From contig CM077599.1 of NCBI GenBank assembly GCA_039654915.1, positions 71,206,001 to 71,270,000 of the forward strand: a DNA stretch of 64,000 bases. The letters are read 5' to 3'. This document shows, piece after piece, positions 1 through 10,647 of this stretch. The translations under genes and the position numbers were made by a program. The DNA is from Aquilaria yunnanensis (taxonomy: Eukaryota > Streptophyta > Magnoliopsida > Malvales > Thymelaeaceae). Each line of letters begins with the position of its first letter. Position 1 is the stretch's first letter. The notes under the pieces are model-generated. The model ran no database searches. It saw nothing but the letters and a program-made list of their open reading frames with translations, and had not been told where the DNA came from.

Positions 1-987
1 CTAATTCCTTGGTTCATTTTCTGTAGCTTTCTTCGCCGAAGCCGGATGTACGGGAACGCCGGCGGGATGGCTGCCGTCGTAGGGGCGGTTCTGATTCTGG
101 GGAGGAAAAATTTCGGGCCGCCAAGCGAGTTCGCCATAGCAAGAATCGTAGAGGCTTATATTGGGTTTGCATGCTGGATTATGGTGGAGCTTGTGTTTCA
201 ACCCACAAGAGCTTGTACATTGGCTAGGGCTAAGCTTAGTACAAGTCTTGAAATGTTGAGCAATTGCGTTGGATTGCTGAGTTTTAGATGTGGAAAAGAT
301 GATAACTTTGCAGAGAATCTGAAGAATCTGAGAGCTGAAATGTGTGAAATGGGGAAGTTGATAGAGGAAGCTGAGGTGGAACCCAATTTCTGGTTCTTGC
401 CTTACAATGGTGCTTGCTTCAATAAGCTTTTTGGGTCATTGTCAAAGATGGTGGATCTATTGGATTTTGGTGCGCAAGCAATTGGACTATTATGTGATGA
501 CAAAGAATCACCTGTTTCAAAAGAGATTTGGAATAAGATTGATGAAGACCTCAATGTTTTCACTGAGTTGCTTGTGGGTTTGATGAAATGCCTTGAGGAG
601 ATTTCCATGGTGAAATCAATCACGGTTCTTGAGAATGAAATCGAGAAAAATAATGTCCTTGCTTGTGATGTTGAGGCGGGAAAATCAAAGAACCCGGCCA
701 TCTTTAGGGTTTTGGGATCAAATGGGGATGAGAGGAGAAGAGCGTTGGAATTGGATTCATTTCTTGAGCACTCCGGAGAAGTGGTGGATGGAATGGAGCA
801 ATGTGAGGTTGAGGTGAAGAGCCAGATGGTTTTGAGCTTGGGTGCCCTTGGTTATTGTTTGGCAAGTTTGCTAGTAGAAAGTAAGAAGATTGAAGACGGA
901 GTAAGGGAACTTATGCAGTGGGAGAATCCTTCTTCTCATATTAACTTACGTGAAATTGCATGTAAATTACATGCCTCGCATTGTTGA
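1..987 (+). CDS. FUSC-domain (fusaric acid resistance-like) membrane protein, 3' end
   Basis: The frame is open from base 1, so the gene begins upstream of the window; the first ATG (position 46) is internal. About 328 residues are visible. The N-terminal part has two hydrophobic stretches around GGMAAVVGAVLILG and ARIVEAYIGFACWIMVELVF, followed by the motif FQPTRA, which fits the end of the second membrane bundle of plant FUSC-like/aromatic acid exporter proteins. The remaining 250 or so residues are a helical, charged cytosolic region with many Leu and Glu, ending MQWENPS...LHASHC. In this family the protein is predicted to be a plasma-membrane transporter of organic anions; the substrate is unknown. 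The gene is convergent with the ATP synthase subunit gene. The family call rests on motif memory, not on a search. Confidence 0.72.
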   Translation, partial: LIPWFIFCSFLRRSRMYGNAGGMAAVVGAVLILGRKNFGPPSEFAIARIVEAYIGFACWIMVELVFQPTRACTLARAKLSTSLEMLSNCVGLLSFRCGKDDNFAENLKNLRAEMCEMGKLIEEAEVEPNFWFLPYNGACFNKLFGSLSKMVDLLDFGAQAIGLLCDDKESPVSKEIWNKIDEDLNVFTELLVGLMKCLEEISMVKSITVLENEIEKNNVLACDVEAGKSKNPAIFRVLGSNGDERRRALELDSFLEHSGEVVDGMEQCEVEVKSQMVLSLGALGYCLASLLVESKKIEDGVRELMQWENPSSHINLREIACKLHASHC

Positions 988-1131
988 AAGTGTGCTTCAA
1001 ATATATTTACAAAGAAAATGTTCTTACTTTATCTATGTTAGATTTTGAAATGGAATGTTGGTAATGAAGCAGCTACATGTTCTTTTAGCTGCGGAAACAT
1101 TCATTATATGAACATGTGAATGTATAAACTC

Positions 1132-1137
1132 AATAAA
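1132..1137 (+). terminator. Polyadenylation signal of the FUSC-like gene
   Basis: AATAAA about 145 bases after the stop codon at 985-987, in AT-rich sequence. The spacing suits a plant 3' UTR. No transcript evidence is available. Confidence 0.5.
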
Positions 1138-1140
1138 TAA

Positions 1141-2743
1141 CTGACAGGCAATTTCGATTTTAGTTTAGGAGTCTAAAAATAAACGAAAGGTGTTGATATT
1201 ATTCAAAGTTCTAATATTACGAAAACGACATTTCAGAGTCTCTAAAACCAACTCTATTCACTTATTACAGAACCTGGGAAGCTGATCCAGCAGAATGCCT
1301 TGGATGATGAATGCAATTAGGTGCATGATTCTTGGAACATTGTCCTATCACCTGGATATTGGAGAGAAGCAAAGTCAGATAAAGATTGTTTTAGATATAT
1401 GTATAACATAAGCTGGTATGTTCCAACTAGTCATTAGTCGAATACACGTTCCCAGCAAAAGGTGAATGGAGCAGAGCAAAACAAAGGCAGGAATTATCTA
1501 GATGAGAAGCAAAGTGCGCCATCAACTACAAGTAATAATTTCCACTCTTCTAAGGAGATGAAGTTTTGCGCTTTATATGCCCTGTTTAATCTATCGTAAT
1601 GCCTAAAGAAAAAACTTACTAGACTACTTTTGACGGTACTATTGGACCATTATCAATCCTCCTTCCTCATAAATCAAATGATGCAGCATGATAGACAAAA
1701 GCAATAACTACCTGCCGGTCCTGCCCCAGCAACTATATGACCATTATTCGTGGTTGTAGTTATTGTAATACATGCAAGTATGCATAATACAATACCATCA
1801 AATTCCATTAGAATAGAAGTGGGACATGTGGCAAAAAAAAAAAAAAAGGGAAGCAACTGCCAGTGCTAGTAGGAATGGCAATTTGCTTGTGGTAAACCAT
1901 GTTTTCAAATGGACAAGAAAGAAACAACATAACATACCCAACGCATTGAAGCGTGAAAGAACCACTTTGAACATGCAAGCAATAGCAATTGGGAATGAAT
2001 GAGCGCAACAGATAACTTATGCAAGAACAACAAAGATGCATAGCTAGCACATCGATATAATAATACCACAAATCACTGCAAAAGAATTGGGCATCACTCG
2101 CATCAAATCCACGCTGTAAAAGATCAAGAATGTCCGCAAGGACCATGTAAGCAGGATAACCAGCACGCATTAATCAATCAATTGAAACTCAGCTGTTTGG
2201 ATCCTAATCTTCCATGTCACTTAGGTGAAAGTTTCCCCACAAGCTCTCAACTAGCAAATTCCTTCCTTCTGATATTGCTATCAAGTAAGTGAGTAACCTT
2301 GGGTTCAGTGAGCAATCTTAGGTTTACCTTTTACTATCTTCTCTTTTCATGTACATCTAGTCAGTTTTACACACTAGCAAATCTATTCGGCATGTCCCCA
2401 AATTATCCAAGATGAAATTCAATAATTCTATCCTCAACTACATTCCAATCTCACCTTTTCATTGTTGACAATGCAAATTTCCAGATTATGCCAAGTAAAA
2501 ATGCACATTAGAAACAAAGCTGCAGCTAATAACAATCCCATCTGCAACTACTGCAACCACCAACACTCCTAGCACGCATTTCGATCTATAACCAAAAATG
2601 ATATTATGACGATCACTAAAAAGAAAAAAATGCCATCAAACAGAACAAACAACCAGCATCAAAATCCCATTTCAATTATGCAACAAAACCTAAAATTCAA
2701 AACGAAACAGCAGCAAAAGCCGATAGAAATCGTTAGATGGAAT
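1141..2743. other. Non-coding interval between convergent genes
   Basis: I see no supported gene. The part nearest 2743 should contain the 3' UTR of the ATP synthase subunit gene. A 120-codon open frame on the minus strand (2170-1808) ends in a poly-F run caused by a poly-A tract and matches no family I know. Confidence 0.5.
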
Positions 2744-3013
2744 CTACCTCTTGTGCCTCTGAACAAAGGGAGAATTCTTCGCATCTTCCTCTGCATACAG
2801 TTAGGAAACCCAGATCATTAGAAACCAAACAACTACCGAACCAAAACCCTGGAAACCAAATCGGGTCGGGAAAAGATGACAGGGAGTACCGGTTAGGCCA
2901 AGGGAGAACTTGGTGATGATGGTTCCGGTGATAGCGAACCCAACAAGGAAGGGCCAGTTACGGTTCCATTCTCGCTTGAAGAACACCGGCCACGGATCGA
3001 ACCACCGCCTCAT
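2744..3013 (-). CDS. ATP synthase 6 kDa subunit, mitochondrial (two exons)
   Basis: Exon 1 runs 3013-2890 and exon 2 runs 2790-2744; the intron 2889-2791 has GT..AG borders. The joined frame gives 56 residues, against about 55 in the plant family. It starts MRRWFDPWPVFFKREWNRNW, followed by a single membrane segment (about residues 21-41, PFLVGFAITGTIITKFSLGL), and ends with the charged tail EEDAKNSPFVQRHKR. The split codon at the junction makes the first E of that tail. The protein is a small accessory subunit of the plant mitochondrial F1Fo ATP synthase in the inner membrane. Without splicing, the frame runs on to a false 70-residue product. No presequence is present, as is usual for this subunit. 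Confidence 0.88.
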
Positions 3014-3131
3014 TGTCGCGAATCTCTGTAGTTTCGTTCACTCAGCTGCTAAGGGTCTGGGAAGGGGAAGTCCCTGGCACCCTGCCTTTCTTCTAGGCCA
3101 AAATACACCAGCAGCCATCAAACTCTATTGA

Positions 3132-4398
3132 AAAGGACACTTATCTCCTTAAACTTCATCTCATGACAAATCAGCCACTGAATGATTAAGTGGGCTAAAA
3201 ATGCCTTTAGACCTTTTGCAAACCAACGAGGTGGTCCATTAACTTTGATTTAGTCCTCAAAGTTTGAAGTGGAACAAATTGGTCATCCGAGGAGAAGGAA
3301 GAAGCATTTGGAACTATATGCCTAATTGTTGAGATAATGTTGAACTTGGTCCTCTAGATGATGGGGAATGCCAATTACCATTGAAATAGTTACAACATGA
3401 ACTATAAGGTTGTTAGAATTATTCTTTCCAAGTATTCATGAACTACTTATATAATATTTCGCCGGGCCGATCACACAAAGATCCGGTTTCAAATCCCGGC
3501 TGTGGAATTGCAATTTTTTGCATCACTTTTTTCTTGGGCCTAAATATAATCTTTTAGTCTTGTGCCCAATCGTAATAGCACATGAATACAATCTATCATT
3601 TGGCCCAAATGTAATAGCACATGAAAACCGCCCGGGTAAAATGACAACAAATAATGGTTTTGTTTTATGTCGAAGGCACCCTTACCCTAGTATCCTTTAG
3701 TTATATTGAAGTCCAATTACTTCACAGCCAAGTTAGATCGGACTCATTTAGGGAAATTCTCCTAAAACCTATTTCCCCATTAACAAAACTCGAATCTAAT
3801 ACCTTGTTTGAAGGAGGATCTCCTTATCACTCCACTTTACAAGTGTTTGGTGACAATAACTAATACTACGTACTACTCAGTTCTTTTCAAAACTAAGCTA
3901 AAAGCTCACAGTTTGCGGCAGCATTCATTTTGTTTTTCTTTCACTAGCCGACCCTTGTCAAATTATAAAGTATAGGACATGTATTGATTGAAACAAAGGA
4001 GATTGGATGATCAGTTGGGGAGATGGTCTCATCTAGTAGGGACTTTTTCATCTGTACCAATCCTGTTCAAGCTACAGATGCAGCATGATATGGGTTCTTC
4101 CTTCTTGCTCATTGGTTGGCAGTCCAACCCAAGCCCAACCGACTACCCAGCAATTGCATGGACCGATTGTTGCTACCATGAGGGTGATAACAATAATTAG
4201 AAGCACAATACTTATACATAACACATATTTAGACAACGAATTGAAACTTGAAAGCAATTTAGAGAAATTGGCCAAAAAAGCAAAAACTCTAAGCGTAGCT
4301 ATGATAGGCAAACTACCGAGGGTTCCAAACCAAATGGTGGAGATCTCTAAACTGGGAACACACCTCGGGGTCTTTCTATGCAAATTCTTTATGTCTTT
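3132..4398. other. Intergenic, no supported gene
   Basis: Short frames only. Around 3462-3505 there is a GC-richer block with a tRNA T-arm-like string (GGTTTCAAATCC) inside a GCCGGG/CCCGGC inverted repeat, perhaps a relic of a tRNA-derived SINE, but no complete tRNA can be drawn. Confidence 0.4.
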
Positions 4399-4403
4399 GT
4401 ACA
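4399..4403. repeat. Target site duplication, left copy (GTACA)
   Basis: GTACA directly precedes the TGTGGCAACG end of the LTR. An identical GTACA follows the other LTR at 21697-21701. A 5-bp duplication is typical of LTR retrotransposon integration. Confidence 0.95.
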
Positions 4404-7400
4404 TGTGGCAACGTGTGGTTCGTTTTCGGGAGTCGCCACCAATCGGTTTTTCTTAGGTCGATTGGATACCTAAAATATGGTCTGCGAGAGTTCGGGGATC
4501 GGGAGTACGGTTACGTTAAAACAACTTTGTTAAAACGCCCAAAAATTGGCAACTTAGTTGATTTTAATTTTGTTTTGCTTTGCTTTTAAATAATTTTCAG
4601 TTAATTTTCAAAATTAGAAATTTTAACTGGATTAGTCGAAATGTGGATTTTTTTTTAATTAATTAATTTGTATGAAATTTTATACTTCCGAACCATGGAC
4701 TCTGCCGAGTCATTTGGACACAGAAGATTTTGATTCCGAACCATGGACTCTGCCGAGTCATTTGGACACGGAATTTGGTGAACTTTTAAATAATTTAATC
4801 CATATTGTGAATATGGATTTTTATCTTTATATTTATTTAATTTATTTAGTTAAAAAAAAGGTTGATATTTTCCAAACCGTAGATCCTGACGGATCATCCG
4901 GATATGGAAGTTAATTTAATTTATAGTTAATTATTTAATTCTTATTTTTATTAATTATTAGTTTAATTACTAATTCGTAATTCTTTTTGTTTATGAAATT
5001 TTTAGATTTATTAAAAATTTTATTTTTTTTATATTTTATATTTTCTTTTCTTTTCTTTCTTTTAGTTTTCTTATTTAATGAAAAAAATTTTATTATCTAT
5101 TTTTATTAAATAATTACTTGATTTATAAAAGAAAAATAATTAATTTTTAATTGGTTAATTTTTTTGATAAAGAAATTAAAGAGTTAAAAAAAATATTTTA
5201 TTTTATATTTATTCTATTTATTTGATAAAAGAATAACAAAAATGAAATTAATCAAGAAAACTAAGGATTTATATGTATATTGAAAAATCTATATATTTAT
5301 TCTTTTTATTTGATAAAAGATAAACCAAAAAAAGAAATTATTTAATCAAGGTTTTATTTAATGAAGAAAACTAAAGATTTAATATTTTAAAAATAAAGTA
5401 AAGTCTTAATATTGTATTTGATAAAAGGTGAATCAAAAGGTAATCAAAACTTTATTTATTTAATGATGAAACCAAAAATTCATATGTATATTTCAAAAAT
5501 AAAAGAAGAGTCTTAATATTTATTTGTTTTATTTTTGATAAAAAAATTAAGCAAAAAATGATTATTTAATAAGGAAACTAAAAATTTATATGTATATTTT
5601 AAAAATATAAAAGTAAAGTCATAATATTTATATAATTTATTTTGATGAAAGATTAACTAAAAAGTGATTATTTAATTAAGATACTAAAAAATTTATATGT
5701 ATATTTCAAAAATAAAAGAAAAGTTTTTGATATTTACATATTTCATTTTTATGTTCTTTTTGTTTGATAAAAGATTTTCCTATTTATAAGTCTAAAAATA
5801 CATTTAATTAATAAATTTAAAATATTTAAGAGAAATTTAATCTGTTTTTTTATTTATTTATTTTTATTACCTTTATTTGAAATCATTTGGCTAAAGTTTT
5901 ATTTGTTCAATAAAAGAATCCAAAGTTATATTTTAAAGAAATAAGTTAAATACAAAGTCTTAATTTTCATGTATTTCTTTTATTAAACATATTTTTGTTT
6001 TTTTTTTGTTTTTTTATTATTTTTACTGAATTAAAATAACTATTAAAATTAATTTTATATTTTATATTTTTTAAAAAAAAATTTTTTATTCTCCAAGCCA
6101 TTGGATCCTGACGGATCATTTGGACATGGAGTTTAAATTTTGTTTATTAAATTTTATTTTAATCATTTAATTATTTATTAATTTTAATCACAATTTTTAT
6201 TGTTGTTTTTCTTGAATTTTTTTTTAATTTTAAATATCATTATTTTAATAAATATGTTTAAAAATAATTGATTTGTATATTTTTAGAATTATTTAATTAT
6301 GTTTGTTTATTAATTTTTAACAAAAGGAATAAAAAGTTAACTTTGTTATCTTTAAAGAAATAATAAAAAAACATTTATTCCAAAATAACAAAAGATAATT
6401 GCCTTTTAAAAATGATTTTTATTAGCCTTAATAATTATTCACATAAAATTCTTTTTTTTTTTTTATAATAACTAAATTTAAACACCTAAAAGAGACAATT
6501 AATAATAAAGTGGGGCTTTTTTGGCCATCCACAATAATTATAATAATAAAATAAAAAAATTAGTTGTTAACAACAATGATAAAAATTATCAAAAGTTAGT
6601 AAAGTTAATGGTTAAAATTAATAATAACAATAATAAAAGTTAACAAAGTTATAAAAGTTAGTTGTCAATAACAATAAAAATAAAAGTTAGTAATGTTAGT
6701 TGAGTTAATTGTTAACAATAATAACAACAATAATAATAAAAGTTAGTAAAGTTAGTAAATTAGTAAGTTAATAACAACAGTAATAAAAGTTAATAATGAT
6801 AATAATAATAAACAAGTAAAATATAAAAGGAAAGTTAGTAATTAATTCTCTGCAAGAATAAAATAAAAGGTTAGTGACTCAATAGAAATAAATTGAAAAG
6901 ATGAAGGGCGAAAGCTGAATTTTACCTAGGAACTAAATTTTCTAATTCTCCAGGAAACGCGGACGCGCGCGAGGAAGAAAAAAAAAACAGTCAGAGAAGG
7001 TTTAGGTTTTCTGGAGAGGAAGAGAAGAGGGCCAGGGACCTAGGCTAATTTTTTCCCTTTTTTTTAAACGGAGCTCTAAGCTTTCTCTCTATTTTTTTCT
7101 GTGTTCAGCACAAAATTTGGGGGGCTATTTATAGAGGAAGTTTGGCTGAACTGTTGATGGATAAATTAATAAAAAATTTCAAACTTATCTTTTAAATTGG
7201 TAAAATAACAATTTTAGTCCTTTACGTCTCTTAGCCTCTGGATAAGTTCCTGAAGCTTCTGATTTTGACAATTTTGTCGTTTTCTATCAATTTGGGCCAG
7301 AAACGTCGGCAGGCCCAAAATTTTATGTGACAAACTACCAAATGCTCCTGGAACTTTCAGAATTTGTCAATTTTTCCCGAAACTTCTTAATGTTGTCATT

Positions 7401-7669
7401 TTTACCTCAAACTTTTAAATTTTACCTTTTTTTTTTTTTTCCAAACATACACATATACACACATATATCATTTTAAATCAAATCTTCACAAAACAAAACA
7501 AAAAAATATATTTTTTAAACTAATTAACTTAATTAAAATTTTTCAGTAATAATAATAATAATAAAATATATTATTATTTATTATTATTATTATTTTTTTT
7601 AATTAATTTTTTAATTTTTTTTTTTTAGTTTAATTTTTTTTAATGGTCGGACGAAATTGGGTGTCAACA
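4404..7669 (-). repeat. 3' LTR (in element sense) of the Tat/Ogre-like element
   Basis: 3,266 bp, matching 18422-21696 nearly base for base. It contains a tandem pair of motifs with core CCATGGACTCTGCCGAGTCA (about 4688-4771) and two diverged relatives (about 4873-4908 and 6095-6131), long AT-rich tracts, and a CTATAAATAG box in element sense at about 7127-7133. The outer end is TG/CA-type next to GTACA. Confidence 0.95.
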
Positions 7670-7682
7670 GTTGCCCCCCTTT
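7670..7682 (-). promoter_or_regulatory. Polypurine tract of the LTR element
   Basis: In element sense the sequence AAAGGGGGGCAAC lies directly against the start of the 3' LTR (TGTTGACACC). This is the expected place and composition for the plus-strand primer of reverse transcription. Confidence 0.85.
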
Positions 7683-7769
7683 GCATGCTTCATGAGACAT
7701 GATGCAAGCAAAGTCGTTACCAAATTTCGTCAGACTTAGCTAGGCATTGAAAACTTTCTCGCCGCCTAA

Positions 7770-8335
7770 ATCCTGAGGTTAAGAAACTTTTCTTAGAATC
7801 TCGGCGATAGGAACTCTCCTATCGTTGCAAGTTTGAGGTTAAGGAAAGGTCCTTAGAACCTCTACGATAGGAAAGCTCCTATCGTTGTAAGATTTACTGG
7901 TTGATTGATTGTTTGAGGTTAAGGAAAGGTCCTTAGAACCTCTACGATAGGCAAGCTCCTATCGTTGTAAGATGGACTGATTGATTGATTGTTTGAGGTT
8001 AAGGAACTCTCCTTAGAACCTCGACGATAGGAACTCTCCTATCGTTGCAAGTTTGAGGTTAAGGGCCCTACCTTAGAACCTTTGCGATAAGAACTCTCTT
8101 ATCGTTTGAAGAAAAATTGATGATTGATTGTTTGAGGTTTAAGGAACTCTCCTTAGAACCTCGACGATAGAAACTGCAAGTTTGAGGTTAAGGGCCCTAC
8201 CTTAGAACCTCGACAATAGGAACCCTCCTATCGTTGCAAGTTTGAGGTTAAGGGCCCTACCTTAGAACCTCAACGATAGGAACCCTCCTATCGTTGCAAG
8301 TTTGAGGTTAAGGAAAGGTCCTTAGAACCTCAAAG
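7770..8335. repeat. Palindromic minisatellite array, about 9 units
   Basis: Units of about 55-80 bp recur with two nested inverted repeats each: GAGGTTAAGG..CCTTAGAACCTC and CGATAGGA..TCCTATCG. The hairpin loops vary while the arms are kept. It lies in the 3' untranslated region of the element, between LOG and the polypurine tract. Confidence 0.85.
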
Positions 8336-8885
8336 GTTCCATCCTTAAAACCCCGATGATGAAAATTGATTATTTTCGAGGCAAAGGTTCCATCCTTAAA
8401 ACCCCGATGATGAAAATTGATTATTTTCGAGGCAAAGGTTCCATCCTTAAAACCCCGATGATGAAAATTGATTATTTTCGAGGCAAAGGTTCCATCCTTA
8501 AAACCCCGATGATGAAAATTGATTATTTTCGAGGCAAAGGTTCCATCCTTAAAACCCCGATGATGAAAATTGATTGTTTTCGAGGCAAAGGTTCCATCCT
8601 TAAAACCCCGATGATGAAAATTGATTATTTTCGAGGCAAATGTTCCATCCTTAAAACCCCGATGATGAAGATTGATTGTTTTCGAGGCAAAGGTTCCATC
8701 CTTAAAACCCCGATGATGAAGATTGATTGTTTTCGAGGTAAAGGTTCCATCCTTAAAACCCCGATGATGAAGATTGATTGTTTTCGAGGCAAAGGTTCCA
8801 TCCTTACAACCCCGATGAAAATTGATTGTTTTCGAGGCAAAGGTTCCATCCTTAAAACCCCGATGATGAAAATTGATTTTGAGGC
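8336..8885. repeat. 51-bp minisatellite, about 10-11 units
   Basis: Tandem units with core AAGGTTCCATCCTTAAAACC followed by CCGATGATGAAAATTGATT. Units are 51 bp except one of 48 bp near 8815. Being a multiple of three with no stop, the array gives a false 189-residue repetitive frame on the plus strand. It borders the palindromic array, and its last unit decays into the same CCTTAGGACCTCGA motif, so the two arrays may share an origin. Confidence 0.9.
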
Positions 8886-9424
8886 TAAGGAGCTTTCCTT
8901 AGGACCTCGAGCGAAATTTATATGAAAGCAATTGAAATTGGAATAATTTTCTTCGAAAGTGTGAATTTTCATAATAGGCGAGCGCAAAGAATTAGGCTTC
9001 GATAAAACGAGTGAATCTTAATGATGACAATAACCCTGACAAATTATGTAAAGGGAACGGATGTTTGGAATCAATATTCAAGGTTCATCTAATATTTTCT
9101 TCAGTAAATATAGATTCCCTTGTGAGATATGTCATCCAAATAAGGTTAAAGCTTAACTACCCCAAAATGTTATGCCTAGTAGACCTAATAGGATGCGTCT
9201 CAAGAGTAATAAAAATTACTATTTACTCAGCCATTCCATCCTAAAGGCGTTGTCCTATGGTTTTAATATCAGCATGGACGAAGCTATATTATAAAAAAAG
9301 AAATTCCCTGAAAAGAAAAACTGAAACGCGAAAGAAAATGCTGATAATAAAACTAAAGGACAAGAAAAACGGATCAGATCGCTTCTTTCTTCCACAATAC
9401 TTCAACAGGGTGAGTAGATGACCA
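8886..9424. other. 3' flank of LOG inside the element
   Basis: No coding region supported. It presumably contains the 3' UTR of the LOG ORF. Confidence 0.4.
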
Positions 9425-10054
9425 TTATAGGAGTGAACTGGTCGGGAAAGACTGTCGTGTCCAGTCTATCTGAATCATTGCTGGATCTGGTTCAGGAACA
9501 AAAGCTTGTATTTTATCTAGCAATTCTTCAGCAGTTGTTGCGGATATTATGATTCGCCGTGCCACTCTTGATATGAAATTCTTTTGCGTAGCATAATCCA
9601 TAAAAGCTATCAGACCTGTAAAGAAATTGTTAACATTTAAAAGCCCAATGGGTTTCTTATGCAAATTAAGTTGGGCCATGGAAGCAATTTGAAAGACTTC
9701 TCCCAATGTGCCAAAACCACCTGGTAGAGCGATAAAAGCATCAGCATTTAAAAGCATTTGTAACACACGCTCTTGCAAATTTTTAACCACTAATTCTTCT
9801 CCAATCGTGCCCCCAGAAATAAATTTTAGAGGTCCTTGGATAATGCCCAGAACTTGACTTCCTCCTAGAGATGCTGCTGATGCTACACCTCCCATTAATC
9901 CGACACTACCTCCTCCATAAACTAAATGTATTTTTCGCTCAGCTAATACTCTACCCAAATGGTTGGCTGCTTTTAAATACTCTTCATCTTTTCCAGGAAA
10001 AACCCCAGAAAATACACAAATACTTCGGGATTTACGAGTTTGGGTTTTCTCCAT
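9425..10054 (-). CDS. LOG-like: LOG-type cytokinin riboside 5'-monophosphate phosphoribohydrolase, intronless, inside the retrotransposon
   Basis: The 209-residue ORF starts at the ATG of MEKTQTRKSRSICVFSG; the frame is open 29 codons further upstream, but that part runs through the TATA box. Family landmarks are the nucleotide-binding YGGGSVGLMG (about residues 46-55), the catalytic-loop signature PGGFGTLGE (111-119, matching PGGxGTxxE), KPIGLLNV (134-141) and ARRIIISA (165-172). The Arg of the usual MHxRK block is kept (R96, in LQERV), but the rest of that block differs. LOG enzymes release active free-base cytokinin from its nucleotide in the cytosol. Plant LOG genes usually have several introns; this one has none, which suggests capture through RNA. 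Length is normal and there are no stops. Activity is inferred, not shown. Confidence 0.9.
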   Translation of the reverse strand: MEKTQTRKSRSICVFSGVFPGKDEEYLKAANHLGRVLAERKIHLVYGGGSVGLMGGVASAASLGGSQVLGIIQGPLKFISGGTIGEELVVKNLQERVLQMLLNADAFIALPGGFGTLGEVFQIASMAQLNLHKKPIGLLNVNNFFTGLIAFMDYATQKNFISRVARRIIISATTAEELLDKIQAFVPEPDPAMIQIDWTRQSFPTSSLL

Positions 10055-10086
10055 TCCTATCCTTACCCTTGTGAGAAAAGAGGATA

Positions 10087-10094
10087 TATTTATA
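10087..10094 (-). promoter_or_regulatory. TATA box of the LOG ORF
   Basis: In gene sense the sequence is CTCTATAAATATA, about 33 bases before the ATG at 10054. The same block (CATC..CTATAAATA) stands before two of the cysteine-rich ORFs. Confidence 0.65.
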
Positions 10095-10149
10095 GAGATG
10101 AAGAGATAAGGCAATAATTTTATTTTCAAGAATGGATACATTATTGCCA

Positions 10150-10605
10150 GCTATTCACAGTAGTCACGAGTATGACTCTGGTCAGGTATGGGTACACTAT
10201 CGTTAAAAGAGGAGGAAAATTTTCAAAATAGCTGCTAGCATGTACAGTAGTCACTACTGTAGCTTACGTCAGGAGTAGGTACGTGATTGTTGGAAGAGAA
10301 GGAAAATTTTAAAAAGTGGCAGCTATATACAGTAATCATAACTGTATCTCATGTCAGGAGTGGGTACATTATTGGGAGGATAATTTCAAAAACGACAGCT
10401 AGCATGTACAGTAATCGTGACTTTGGTTCACATCAGGAGTGAATACATTATTACCAAAAGGGGAGGAAAATTTCAAAAGCGACAGCTAGCATGTACAGTA
10501 ATCGTGACTTTGGTTCACGTCAGGAGTGGATACATTATTACCAAAAGGGGAGGAAAATTTCAAAAGCGACAGCTAGCATGTACAGTAATCGTGACTTTGA
10601 TCCTC
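10150..10605 (-). repeat. Upstream repeat array of LOG: five units of about 85 bp plus a partial one
   Basis: Each unit, read on the plus strand, runs roughly GTACAGTAATCGTGACT, then a variable CA(C/T)GTCAGGAGTGG block, ACATTATTACC, GGAGGAAAATTTC and GCGACAGCTAGCAT. In gene sense two units carry TGACGT, one as TGACGTAAG, which matches the core of as-1/ocs-type bZIP sites. The two units nearest the cysteine-rich ORF are almost identical. Single, diverged versions of the module lie upstream of the cysteine-rich ORFs at about 11280-11360 and 12110-12210, so the genes share a promoter design. Enhancer function is inferred. Confidence 0.75.
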
Positions 10606-10647
10606 GTCTTCCACTGGCTTTGCGTCCAGTAATGGCTTCAATGCTTT

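Noticed and set aside
1808..2170. 120-residue minus-strand ORF
   Set aside because: It ends in a poly-Phe run from a poly-A tract and shows no motif or homology I recognise.
3462..3505. tRNA gene suggested by a T-arm-like string
   Set aside because: No complete cloverleaf, acceptor stem or anticodon arm can be drawn; at most a SINE relic.
8356..8925. 189-residue repetitive protein on the plus strand
   Set aside because: It is the 51-bp minisatellite read in frame. Unit length is a multiple of three, there is no promoter or non-repeat domain, and the strand is antisense to the element.
9425..10054. LOG as an ordinary host gene into which the element inserted
   Set aside because: It is intronless, lies inside the LTR-bounded unit with its perfect target duplication, has the sense of the element, and shares its promoter module with the neighbouring ORFs.
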